A stretch of DNA of 64,000 bases from the NCBI RefSeq assembly GCF_902830275.1, contig NZ_CADESW010000026.1:48691-112690 (forward strand), given 5' to 3'. The stretch is from Burkholderia stagnalis. GTDB lineage: Bacteria > Pseudomonadota > Gammaproteobacteria > Burkholderiales > Burkholderiaceae. Shown here piece by piece: positions 44,276-52,050 of the stretch. Below the pieces are notes generated by a model, which worked only from the letters and a program-made list of their open reading frames with translations, had not been told where the DNA came from and made no database searches. Both the position numbers and the translations under genes were made by a program. Every line of letters starts with the position of its first letter. Positions within the stretch are counted from its first letter, which is position 1.

Positions 44276-45259
44276 ATGAACGCATGTGACGTGCTCGTCG
44301 TGGGCGACGGGCCTGCCGGATGTGCCGCGGCGATCGCTGCGGCGAGCGCGGGCGCTAACGTGTGGATGCTGGGTCGCGGGCGTTCGCGCGCGGCGCCGGA
44401 ATGCGTGTCCGGCGCCGCGCTCGCGCTGCTCGATCGACTGGCGCCGGGGCTGGCGCGGCAATCGGATACCTGGCTCGACAGCCACGCGGATGCGCAGCGG
44501 GGACGTGCGGTCATACGCAGCCGCCTGGACGACGGCTTGCGCGCCGAAGCGCTGGCTGCGGGCGTTCGCTATTCGCGCGCGCCCGCTGACGGATTTGTCT
44601 CGCGCGTCGATCATGGAACGGTCGTCGGCATCGCGCACGGCGACGGCGATGTCGGCGCACGCGTCGTGATCGACGCGACCGGCATCAACGGATGGCTGCG
44701 GCGCGCGATCGGGCTCGACGTGGCAACCGACTCTTCGCCGTTCTGGCTTCGCCGCGGCTACGCGCGCACGCACGGGGCGCGCATCGGCACGCACTGGAAC
44801 ATCGCGCGTGATGGCTGGCTATGGTTGAGAGCAACGTCCACGTTTCAGATCTGGACGTCGCTTTCGACGCTGCGCGATGGCGATATCGCGTGGCCGGTGA
44901 ACACCGCGCCAGTCGGGCCGGTGTGGCGCGAGTGCCGGCGCTGGCGGCACCTGAGCCAGGCTGCGGGGCCGGGCTATGTCGTGTGCGGCGATGCGGCGGG
45001 CTATCTCGATCCCGCGACAGGAGACGGGTTGCGTTTTGCCATCGCTTCCGGCCTGCGCGCGGGCGCGATGGCCGTCGAGGTCATGCGTCATCCCGATCGG
45101 GCGAGCGTGCTGGCAGCGCTGTACTGCGACTGGGTGACACGAAGCTACGAGCGCAACCGAGCCGTGCTGGCACGGAGTTACGCGGATGCGGGGCTGGATA
45201 TTGGGTGGCGCGACCCGGTGCGTCGATCGGATTGCCGTTCAGCGGTTCATGCGCCATGA
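44276..45259 (+). CDS. FAD-dependent oxidoreductase (LodB/QhpG-like)
   Basis: A 327-aa flavoprotein of the halogenase/geranylgeranyl-reductase class. The N-terminal Rossmann motif is VGDGPAGCAAA, and the second FAD contact is CGDAAGYLDPATGDGLRFAIASG near residue 240. LodB and QhpG, which help build protein-derived quinones, belong to this class and sit beside their targets. Start at 44276, 14 bp after the large unknown gene, suggests the two act together. Confidence 0.72.
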   Translation: MNACDVLVVGDGPAGCAAAIAAASAGANVWMLGRGRSRAAPECVSGAALALLDRLAPGLARQSDTWLDSHADAQRGRAVIRSRLDDGLRAEALAAGVRYSRAPADGFVSRVDHGTVVGIAHGDGDVGARVVIDATGINGWLRRAIGLDVATDSSPFWLRRGYARTHGARIGTHWNIARDGWLWLRATSTFQIWTSLSTLRDGDIAWPVNTAPVGPVWRECRRWRHLSQAAGPGYVVCGDAAGYLDPATGDGLRFAIASGLRAGAMAVEVMRHPDRASVLAALYCDWVTRSYERNRAVLARSYADAGLDIGWRDPVRRSDCRSAVHAP

Positions 45260-45300
45260 ATGCCGGGAGAAAGCGCTGGCTTCGTTTTTATCGATGCAAG

Positions 45301-45335
45301 GAAGCCCGCCAAGCGAGAACGGCTTGGCGGGCTTC
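45301..45335. terminator. Strong hairpin between convergent genes
   Basis: Perfect 14-bp arms (GAAGCCCGCCAAGC and its complement) around a 7-base loop. It lies 20 bp past the leader-peptide stop and after the flavoprotein gene. There is no clear T-tract, so it may be a bidirectional terminator or an RNA-stabilising hairpin. Confidence 0.6.
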
Positions 45336-45354
45336 AAACGTCGCGAGGGCAAAC

Positions 45355-45615
45355 TTACAGGCCCAGCTTCGCAATCACCTGGCCGCCGAGGTTGTTGATC
45401 GTGTTGGTCACGCTGGTGAGATCCTGATGCGTCGATGCATCGACCTGCGTCACCGGGGCCGTGATGGTGTTGGGGCTCGCGAACGAGAAGCCGCCGCCGG
45501 TCGCGATATTGTTGATGCCCATGTTCTGGAACACGCTACCGCCGCTGACGGAAGCCATTTCCTTGCGGCTGAGTTCGTGGGTGCGGGACAGGTCGTTGAT
45601 CATCAGTGCGGACAT
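45355..45615 (-). CDS. Putative exported peptide, GG leader, copy A
   Basis: An 86-aa protein. Residues 1-26 form the leader (MINDL at 5-9, ELSRKEM at 14-20, Gly-Gly at 25-26), matching the classic double-glycine leader pattern. The mature 60 residues are Gly/Asn/Thr/Val-rich with GGGFSF near the start and LGG near the end, a composition typical of exported bacteriocin-like or structural peptides. AAGGAG precedes the ATG. Copy B differs at seven residues. Predicted to be cut and exported by the C39 exporter. Confidence 0.82.
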   Translation of the reverse strand: MSALMINDLSRTHELSRKEMASVSGGSVFQNMGINNIATGGGFSFASPNTITAPVTQVDASTHQDLTSVTNTINNLGGQVIAKLGL

Positions 45616-45681
45616 GGTAAATCTCCTTGAGTTTGCTGCGGTTTGGAAAAGAGCACGTTTCGTTGCGCTCGCAGATACAAA

Positions 45682-45697
45682 CGCATAGGGCGTGCCA
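45682..45697 (-). promoter_or_regulatory. Sigma-54 promoter, leader gene copy A
   Basis: On the minus strand TGGCACG-CCCT-ATGCG keeps GG-N10-GC. It lies about 67 bp ahead of the ATG. The conserved block at 45792-45831, about 95 bp further upstream, is at the right distance for an activator site. Confidence 0.82.
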
Positions 45698-45791
45698 GCA
45701 TCGTCCCGGGCGCGCAGAGGAGCACCTAACCTCATGAAAACAAAGGTGATTCAAACTGGCTGAGGCCATTTCACGCGGCCCGCCGAGCAAG

Positions 45792-45831
45792 CTTGAAGAA
45801 TCACGATGTCTGGTTTTCCCAAACAATTTCC
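45792..45831 (-). promoter_or_regulatory. Conserved upstream block, copy A
   Basis: The best-preserved non-coding part of the duplication; it contains GTTTGGGAAAAC on the minus strand, an imperfect inverted repeat. Possible binding site of the sigma-54 activator; inferred from position and conservation only. Confidence 0.4.
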
Positions 45832-46121
45832 GTGGCGGCTGTTTTCTCTCGCCCGACAGGAAGGACGGCGTAGCGCTCGCGATGCAGGCGAACGCCTGCG
45901 CGATGGTGCGCCGACGAGCGGTCGCAACCAGAATTGACGCAAAGATCGGGAAGCCGTGACGCCATCGACGTCGACGAAGTTGAGCGGATTCGCGTGCAGG
46001 GGCGGGGAGGGGCTAAATGCGCCTCAGGATCTGGCCGGCCGCTGATCGGGGCGGCCTGCGCAAATGACGGATCACCAGCAAGTTGCCCGGCGATGCCGGC
46101 TTCGTTTTTATCGATGCAAGA

Positions 46122-46154
46122 AAGCCCGCCAAGCGGGAACGGCCTGGCGGGCTT
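46122..46154. terminator. Hairpin, copy B
   Basis: Arms AAGCCCGCCA and TGGCGGGCTT pair over 10 bp, followed by an A-C mismatch and a GC pair around the loop. It lies about 90 bp past the copy B stop and has no T-tract. Confidence 0.5.
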
Positions 46155-46246
46155 CAAGCGCCGCGAGGGCGCACTCGCGGCGGTCTGGAGAACTTCACTA
46201 CAACGTTATCGACTACGGCTGCCACTGCCTGGAAGCAGGGTGAAAC

Positions 46247-46507
46247 TTACAGGCCCATCTTCGCGACAACGAGGCCGCCAAGGTTGTTGAGCGAGTTGGT
46301 CACGCTGGTGAGATCCAGGTGCGTCGAGGCATCGACCTGCGTCACCGGGGCCGTGATGGTGTTGGGGCTCGCGAACGAGAAGCCGCCGCCGGTCGCGATA
46401 TTGTTGATGCCCATGTTCTGGAACACGCTACCGCCGCTGACCGAAGCCATTTCCTTGCGGCTGAGTTCGTGGGCGCGGGACAGGTCGTTGATCATCAGTG
46501 CGGACAT
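46247..46507 (-). CDS. Putative exported peptide, GG leader, copy B
   Basis: An 86-aa paralogue of copy A with the same leader and Gly-Gly at 25-26. The seven differences are mostly conservative (for example Ile to Leu or Val near the C-terminus), and the frame is intact, which suggests both copies are kept for function. AAGGAG precedes the ATG and a sigma-54 promoter lies about 67 bp upstream. Confidence 0.82.
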   Translation of the reverse strand: MSALMINDLSRAHELSRKEMASVSGGSVFQNMGINNIATGGGFSFASPNTITAPVTQVDASTHLDLTSVTNSLNNLGGLVVAKMGL

Positions 46508-46573
46508 GATAAATCTCCTTGGGTTTGCTGCGGTTTGGAAGAGAGCACTTTTCGTTGCGCTCGCAGATACAAA

Positions 46574-46589
46574 CGCATAGGACGTGCCA
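46574..46589 (-). promoter_or_regulatory. Sigma-54 promoter, leader gene copy B
   Basis: On the minus strand TGGCACG-TCCT-ATGCG, one base different from the copy A promoter, with GG-N10-GC intact. Confidence 0.82.
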
Positions 46590-46860
46590 GTCTCGGCTCA
46601 TGCACGCAGGTTTTTCCTAACCCAATGAAAGAAAAGACAATTTTTATGATCGCCGTCATTTCACATGGCCGGCCGGGCAAACTTGAAGAATCACGGTGTC
46701 TGGTTCTCCCAAACGATTTCCGCAGCACCTGTTTTCTCTCGCCCAACATGAAACGAGGCGTGGCGTTTGCGATGCGCGTCGAGAACCTCCATGGGTAGCG
46801 GCCTCGGCCGCTTATGTCGCGAAGGCATGCAGCCGGCGCGCGACCTGTCCGGCCCGGCGC

Positions 46861-46887
46861 TTGTGCTGGCGGCACCGTTCCTATAAT
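46861..46887 (+). promoter_or_regulatory. Sigma-70-like promoter of BON gene
   Basis: A perfect TATAAT at 46882-46887 and a TTGTGC at 46861-46866 with a short 15-bp spacer, about 90 bp ahead of the start at 46978. Confidence 0.45.
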
Positions 46888-46977
46888 TGACGATACAGCG
46901 ACCGCCGGATGCAGCAGATGCCTTTTCCGTCCGGGACCGGCGGCGCTGCTTCATTCAACCTTTGCGCGAGGCAGATC

Positions 46978-47724
46978 ATGCAACGCAGCGACACGGTCCT
47001 GAAGCAGGTGATGGCGGCCTTTGAACACGAATCTCACCTGAAGTTACACAATCATCCCATTCACATGAGTCTTGACGGCAACGCGTTGACCGTGTCGGGC
47101 GAGGTGCCGGACATCGCATCGAAGAAGCGCCTGCTTTCGCTGACCCACGCACATAGCGGCGGGGTGCCGCTTGTCGACCGGCTCCTTGTGGCGGCCCATC
47201 CGCCGATGGGCGATGGCGAACTGCGCACGCGCATTTGCGAGCGGCTCGCGCAGGCGGTCGATTTTCGCAACTGCGTGATTTGCGCACGCGTCAAAGGGCA
47301 GCTCGAGGTGCTGCGCGGCACCATGGATCAGGCCGGCAACGAGGGCAGCGGCGCGATCGAGGTGACGGTCGAAAATGGTGTCGTGACGCTGACAGGGCAG
47401 GTGATCAGCCTGTCTCACCGGTGCCTGGCAGGCGTGCTTGCGTGGTGGGCAGGCAGCTGCCGCGACGTGGTGAACCTGCTGGAGCTGGTGCCCGCCGAAG
47501 CCGACGGCGACGAGGAGATTTCCGAAGTAATGCATCTCGTGCTGGAAACGGACCCCCGCGTGCGAGCCGACCAGATCACCGTCAGCGTGAAGAATCACCA
47601 GATCACCCTGGCGGGCTGGGTCGCGACGGAGGCGGAAAGGCTGATGGCCGAACAGGACGCGTGGTGCCTGGATGCGATCGAAGGGGTCGTGAACCGTATC
47701 GAAGTGAGTGCGCCACGCGCTTAA
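46978..47724 (+). CDS. Three-BON-domain protein
   Basis: A 248-aa soluble protein with three BON-like repeats (about residues 5-75, 80-170 and 180-245), each ending in a beta-strand pattern such as VENGVVTLTGQV or VKNHQITLAGWV. BON domains bind phospholipid or potassium-linked ligands; this one has no signal peptide. The ATG at 46978 follows GAGGC; an upstream frame start at 46909 is less convincing. The last bases run into a LysR remnant. Confidence 0.75.
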   Translation: MQRSDTVLKQVMAAFEHESHLKLHNHPIHMSLDGNALTVSGEVPDIASKKRLLSLTHAHSGGVPLVDRLLVAAHPPMGDGELRTRICERLAQAVDFRNCVICARVKGQLEVLRGTMDQAGNEGSGAIEVTVENGVVTLTGQVISLSHRCLAGVLAWWAGSCRDVVNLLELVPAEADGDEEISEVMHLVLETDPRVRADQITVSVKNHQITLAGWVATEAERLMAEQDAWCLDAIEGVVNRIEVSAPRA

Positions 47725-47903
47725 CCAAGCAACTGGGCCGGAGCCAGCCGACGGTCAGCACCTGGCTCGGCCACCTGCGGGAATACCCGCACGATCCGCT
47801 CTTCACCCGAACACCCGGCGGCATGGCGCCGACACCGCAAGCCGGCGCGCTGGTCGGCCATGCCGGGAAATTCTCGAATCCCTTCTCGCCTGCGCACCTG
47901 TAA
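47721..47903 (+). pseudogene. LysR-type regulator fragment
   Basis: About 60 codons read like the recognition helix and wing of a LysR-type regulator: LGRSQPTVSTWLGHLRE, then DPLFTRTPGGMAPTP. There is no start and the rest of the protein is absent. The frame begins at the stop codon of the BON gene. Confidence 0.72.
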
Positions 47904-47920
47904 CCGGACCTGCCGGGCGT

Positions 47921-47957
47921 CCGCTTTGATGAAAAACATCCATCAAGCGGTGTTTTT
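47921..47957 (+). terminator. Rho-independent-like terminator
   Basis: A hairpin with CCGCTT and AAGCGG outer arms and an imperfect inner GATG/CATC pairing, followed by TGTTTTT. Suitable for ending transcription from the BON gene and the LysR remnant. Confidence 0.5.
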
Positions 47958-48102
47958 CGATGCTTTGCGTCGCCATTCGATGCGGTTGAGATTTTTTTAG
48001 TCGCATCGAGACGATATGATTTCTCCAGCCCCAACATCGTCAGCCACTCCATGAAGCGCGCCAGCATCGCTGCGACGAGCCCCGCAAGCACGAGAGAGTT
48101 GT

Positions 48103-48783
48103 ATGCCGGACACGCCAATCGTCATCGTTGAACACGCCCGCAGGCGAACCGCTCAAGTCCGGTCCGGCGACGTCCCCGCCGCTTTGCAGGATGGTCCCAA
48201 GTGGGTGTGCCGGATCGTCCCGGATCACGCGCGGAGGGCCTGCGAACGGCACGGATCGGCTGCAAGCGCGGCTGGCATGCTCGGTCGACTGAAGCCTGCG
48301 AACGTCGTGTTGACGGACCCTGTCACAAGCGCCGCCGGCTGGCTGGCGCGCTCCGCCACCGACGAGGCCGGTCGGTGTCGCGCCTATGCGCATCTGGGCG
48401 CGGACCGGATCCTCGAGATGGTCGGAATGCCGGGCGTCGGCCCGTGGCTCGACGAGCACGACACCTGGTGGCCCGGCGCGTACGAGCTGCCGCTGCTCGA
48501 GCAGTTGTCCGCGAACGAGTCGCCTCTGCGCAACCTGCTTGGCGCGACTGCGCCCGCCCATCTGTTGATGAGCCTGACCGAAGTCGACGGCACCGCACTC
48601 GTGACCGAATCGGACGATGGCATCGAGCGCCCGTTCCGTATTCCTGCCGGTGTGGATACGATCCATTTCGCACCCGTATGCATCTGCGGGCCAGTAGCGC
48701 AATGGCGCGAAACGCTCGTCACCGCGTTCGACCGCGTCCGGCATCTGGTCGGGCTCAGATCGGCCCGACCTTTCTATCTTTGA
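48103..48783 (+). CDS. Hypothetical 226-aa protein
   Basis: A soluble protein with a Trp-rich centre (GPWLDEHDTWWPGAYELPLLEQL) and a C-terminal IPAGVDTIHFAPVCICGP stretch. I do not recognise a family. It is followed 31 bp later by an Lrp-type regulator on the same strand and may belong to that amino-acid operon. The start is preceded by GAGAGAG. Confidence 0.6.
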   Translation: MPDTPIVIVEHARRRTAQVRSGDVPAALQDGPKWVCRIVPDHARRACERHGSAASAAGMLGRLKPANVVLTDPVTSAAGWLARSATDEAGRCRAYAHLGADRILEMVGMPGVGPWLDEHDTWWPGAYELPLLEQLSANESPLRNLLGATAPAHLLMSLTEVDGTALVTESDDGIERPFRIPAGVDTIHFAPVCICGPVAQWRETLVTAFDRVRHLVGLRSARPFYL

Positions 48784-48814
48784 CGCAAGCACCCGTTCTC
48801 CGGCAGGCCACGCC

Positions 48815-49312
48815 ATGACCGACGCACTCGATACCTTCGACCGCAAGATCCTGAATATCGTCCAGCGCGATTGCACCGCGACTGCGGACGCCATTGCCGA
48901 ACGGATCGGTCTGTCCACATCGGCCGTGCAAAAGCGGCTGAAGCGCATGCGCACCGAAAAGATCATTTCGGCGGAAATCGCGGTGGTCGATCGCGCGGCG
49001 GTCGGCAGGCCGATGACGTTCATTGCGGCAATCGAGATCGAACGCGAAAACTACGAGACGGTCGCCAGATTCCGCGAGTGGTCGAAGGCGCATGACGAAA
49101 TCCAGCAGATCTACTACGTGACCGGCTCCGTCGACCTGATCGCGATCATCACCGCACACGACGTCGAGGCGTACGACCGGCTGTCCGCACGCATCATGCA
49201 GAGCAACCCGATGATCCGCCGGATCAACACGAACGTCGTGCTGAGCGCGGTCAAGGTCGGGCTGTTCGTGCCGGTCGACAAGGACGGCGACGACGAACCG
49301 CCGGCCACCTGA
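48815..49312 (+). CDS. Lrp/AsnC-family regulator, first
   Basis: A 165-aa regulator. The N-terminal winged helix (LDTFDRKILNIVQRDCTATADAIAERIGLSTSAVQKRLKRM) is followed by a RAM ligand-binding domain (FIAAIEIERENYE, IYYVTGSVDLIAII). Such proteins sense amino acids. It precedes a homoserine-dehydrogenase-like gene by about 150 bp and probably controls the transport and catabolic operon. Confidence 0.9.
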   Translation: MTDALDTFDRKILNIVQRDCTATADAIAERIGLSTSAVQKRLKRMRTEKIISAEIAVVDRAAVGRPMTFIAAIEIERENYETVARFREWSKAHDEIQQIYYVTGSVDLIAIITAHDVEAYDRLSARIMQSNPMIRRINTNVVLSAVKVGLFVPVDKDGDDEPPAT

Positions 49313-49463
49313 CGTGCTTGCTTCGCGCGGGAACGGGCGATCCGCCCGTCCCGCATGACAAACCGCAACGGGTGACTCCTTGAATCGGGCGAAAAGCCTA
49401 ATTTGAAAATCGATTCGCATGACTAACCTGTGTCACGTAGTCAATGAACAGGAGATGATCGAG

Positions 49464-50543
49464 ATGGAACTCAAACTGGCACTGGTCGGTTTCGGCGGAG
49501 TCAATCAGGCACTGGTCGAACTGCTCAAAAAGAAGCGTGCGATGCTGGGTGCGGCGGGACTCGACGTATCGGTGACGATGGTCGCCGACCTGCGGCTCGG
49601 GATCGCGACGAATCCTCGCGGTATCGCGCTGGACGTCCTCGACGAAACCGCTCGGCGGGGCGTCGATGCCGAAGCGCTGCGTCGCGATCCCGGCACGCGG
49701 GTGTCGCCGGACGTCGGCCTCGGTGCGGTGCTGAAGGCCATCGCATCGGACCACGTGGATGTCGTCATCGAGGCGACCTTCACTGATCCGAACACCGGTG
49801 AGCCTGCGCTGTCGCATTGCCGTACCGCGCTCGAGTGCGGCAAGCACGTGATCACGACCAACAAGGGGCCGATCGCGCTCGCGCAGCCGGCACTGGCGCG
49901 GATCGCCACGCAATCGGGTGCCTGTGTGATGTACGAGGGCACGGTGATGAGCGGCACGCCGGTGCTGCGGCAGCTCGCGACGACGCTGCGCGGCTGCGAC
50001 ATCAACGGCTTCGCCGGCATCCTGAACGGCACGTCGAATTTCGTGCTCGGTGAGGTCGAGGCCGGCGCGAGCTTCGATGCGGCGATCCGGGATGCGCAGC
50101 AGCGCGGCTACGCGGAGGCGAACCCGGCGGCCGACGTCAACGGTTCGGACGTACAGCTGAAGGTCGTCATTCTGGCGAACGCGCTGTGGAATGCCGGCCT
50201 CAAGCGCGGCGACGTAACGTGCCGCGGCATCGTGGAATTGACTGAGCGCGACGTGCGCGCAGCGGTGGCGGAGCGCATGTCCTGGCGGTTGATCGGATCT
50301 GCCGTCCGCCATCCGGACGGCACCGTCACCGCGAGCGTCGAACCGCGCAAGCTGCCGGCCGGCCATCCATTGCTTGCCGCGAGCGGCGTGACGAACGCGA
50401 TCACGTTCGACACCGACGTGCTCGGCAGCGTGACGATCAGCGGACCCGGCGCGGGGCGCGAGGAAACGGCGTTTGCGATCCTCTCCGACCTGATCGAACT
50501 GGCGGACAGGATTCGCGCAGCCTCGCACGAGGTGGCGGCATGA
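49464..50543 (+). CDS. Homoserine-dehydrogenase-like protein
   Basis: A 359-aa NAD(P)-dependent dehydrogenase. The Rossmann motif is VGFGGVNQ, and the substrate part has KGPIAL, the NGTSNFVLGE signature and a late AADVNGSDVQLK segment as in homoserine dehydrogenases, but there is no ACT domain. The ATG at 49464 is preferred because AGGAG lies 9 bp upstream; another ATG at 49455 has none. In a catabolic setting it may oxidise homoserine to aspartate semialdehyde. The stop overlaps the next gene by ATGA. Confidence 0.85.
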   Translation: MELKLALVGFGGVNQALVELLKKKRAMLGAAGLDVSVTMVADLRLGIATNPRGIALDVLDETARRGVDAEALRRDPGTRVSPDVGLGAVLKAIASDHVDVVIEATFTDPNTGEPALSHCRTALECGKHVITTNKGPIALAQPALARIATQSGACVMYEGTVMSGTPVLRQLATTLRGCDINGFAGILNGTSNFVLGEVEAGASFDAAIRDAQQRGYAEANPAADVNGSDVQLKVVILANALWNAGLKRGDVTCRGIVELTERDVRAAVAERMSWRLIGSAVRHPDGTVTASVEPRKLPAGHPLLAASGVTNAITFDTDVLGSVTISGPGAGREETAFAILSDLIELADRIRAASHEVAA

Positions 50544-51970
50544 GCGCGCGCGATGCGGTGATGACCGACTGCACGGGAGCCGGCGTAGCCGATGTCCGGT
50601 CGCCGTATGACGGCTCGATCGTCGGCCAGGTCCGTCTGTCGCGGGCCGATGCGGCGCCGGCCCTCGTCGAGCGCGCGCTCGACGGCGCGCGTGCGGCCGC
50701 AATCATGCCACGCAGCCAGCGAGCCGACATCCTGTTTCGCGCAGCCGCGAGCGTGGAGGCACACGCGGAGACATTTGCACGCACGATCGCGCTCGAAGCG
50801 GGCAAGCCGCTGCGGCAGGCCCGCAAGGAAGTCGCGCGCTGCGTGAACACGCTGCGCCTGTCGGGCGAGGAAGCGAAACGACTCAACGGCGAGACGATCC
50901 CGTTCGACGGGTATCCCGGCTCGGAGAATCGCAGCGGCTACTACACGCTGGAACCGCTGGGCGTGATTCTCGCGATCACGCCCTTCAACGACCCGCTGAA
51001 CCTCGTCGCACACAAGCTCGGTCCGGCGATCGCGACCGGCAACGCTGCCATCCTGAAGCCCTCGTTGCTCGCGCCTCTGTCCGCACAGGCGCTCGTCGAG
51101 GCCCTGTGGGAAGCCGGTGCGCCGCGTGACGCGCTGCAGATCGTGCACGGCGGCGCGGAGATCGCGTCCGCGCTGGTGCGCGACCGGCGGATCCGGATGG
51201 TGACCTTTACCGGCGGCCCGCAGACCGGCGAAGCCATCACGCGCGATGCGGGACTCAAGAAGATCGCGATGGACCTGGGCGGAAATGCGCCGGTGATCGT
51301 CATGGCCGACTGCGACCTGAAGGATGCCGCCGAATCGTGCGTGTCGGGCGCGTTCTGGGCGGCGGGACAAAACTGCATCGGTACGCAACGGATCTTCGTC
51401 GCCGAGGCCGCGTACGAGCCGTTCATCCGGTATTTCGTCGAGCTGACCGGCAGGATGGTCGTCGGCGATCCGCTGGACGATGCGACCGACGTGGGGCCGA
51501 TGATCGACGAGGAACAGGCGATCCGCATCGAACGCTGGGTCGACGATGCAGTCTCGGGCGGTGCGACAGTGCTGACCGGCCATCGGCGACGCGGGGCGCT
51601 GTATGAACCGACGGTGCTCGCGGATGTGCCGCACGACGCGCGGGTATGGACCGACGAGGTATTCGCGCCGGTCGTGACGATCGAGAAATTCACCGACCTG
51701 CAGCAGGCGCTCGACGCGGCCAACGCGTCGGAGAGCTGCCTGCATGCAGGCGTGTTCACCAACCGCCTGGAGGCGGCGCTCGGCGCGGCCGAGCGCCTGC
51801 AGGCGGGCGGCGTGATGATCAACGATTCGTCCGATTACCGCTTCGACGGCATGCCGTTCGGTGGATTCAAGCATGGGTCGCTGGGCCGCGAAGGCGTTCG
51901 GTTCGCGATGACGGAAATGACGCAGCCGAAGGTGGTCTGCTTCAGGCGCAACCGGCGGCTGTCGAGCTGA
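50540..51970 (+). CDS. Aldehyde dehydrogenase family protein
   Basis: A 476-aa NAD(P)-dependent aldehyde dehydrogenase. The catalytic Cys is in AAGQNCIGTQR; the motif normally carrying the general-base Glu reads MDLGGNAP, so Asp replaces Glu. ATGA coupling to the homoserine-dehydrogenase-like gene suggests consecutive steps, such as homoserine to aspartate semialdehyde to aspartate. The substitution may lower activity or change specificity. Confidence 0.85.
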   Translation: MSARDAVMTDCTGAGVADVRSPYDGSIVGQVRLSRADAAPALVERALDGARAAAIMPRSQRADILFRAAASVEAHAETFARTIALEAGKPLRQARKEVARCVNTLRLSGEEAKRLNGETIPFDGYPGSENRSGYYTLEPLGVILAITPFNDPLNLVAHKLGPAIATGNAAILKPSLLAPLSAQALVEALWEAGAPRDALQIVHGGAEIASALVRDRRIRMVTFTGGPQTGEAITRDAGLKKIAMDLGGNAPVIVMADCDLKDAAESCVSGAFWAAGQNCIGTQRIFVAEAAYEPFIRYFVELTGRMVVGDPLDDATDVGPMIDEEQAIRIERWVDDAVSGGATVLTGHRRRGALYEPTVLADVPHDARVWTDEVFAPVVTIEKFTDLQQALDAANASESCLHAGVFTNRLEAALGAAERLQAGGVMINDSSDYRFDGMPFGGFKHGSLGREGVRFAMTEMTQPKVVCFRRNRRLSS

Positions 51971-52050
51971 TGCGCAAGCGCCGGCACCTGGCGGGCCGGC
52001 GCGGCGCGAACCGGAGCGGTGTGTGAAACGTATCGAAGAAGGAGTCGAGG

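Larger units (their letters stand above)
45279..45885. repeat. Segmental duplication, copy A
   Basis: About 607 bp shared with copy B. It covers the downstream hairpin, the leader-peptide gene, its sigma-54 promoter and an upstream conserved block near 45792-45831. Similarity ends near GCGATGC at 45879-45885. Confidence 0.85.
45616..46246. other. Region between the two leader-gene copies
   Basis: Holds the promoter and upstream block of copy A (to about 45885), about 210 bp of unassigned DNA, and the start of copy B with its hairpin. No further gene is supported. Confidence 0.5.
46099..46775. repeat. Segmental duplication, copy B
   Basis: About 677 bp matching copy A. The extra length is mainly a roughly 70-bp stretch between the hairpin and the leader-gene stop, near 46170-46240. 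Confidence 0.85.
46508..46977. other. Divergent region between copy B and BON gene
   Basis: A 470-bp gap. It contains the sigma-54 promoter and upstream block of copy B (block at 46682-46721) and, on the plus strand, a TATAAT at 46882-46887 for the BON gene. No gene is supported. Confidence 0.5.

Noticed and set aside
45801..46157. Frame similar to another at 46691-46954, considered as a paralogous gene pair
   Set aside because: Similarity is explained by the segmental duplication; no good start sites and the frames cross promoter DNA.
47986..48020. TTGAGA and TATGAT as a promoter for the gene at 48103
   Set aside because: Spacer of 23 bp is too long.
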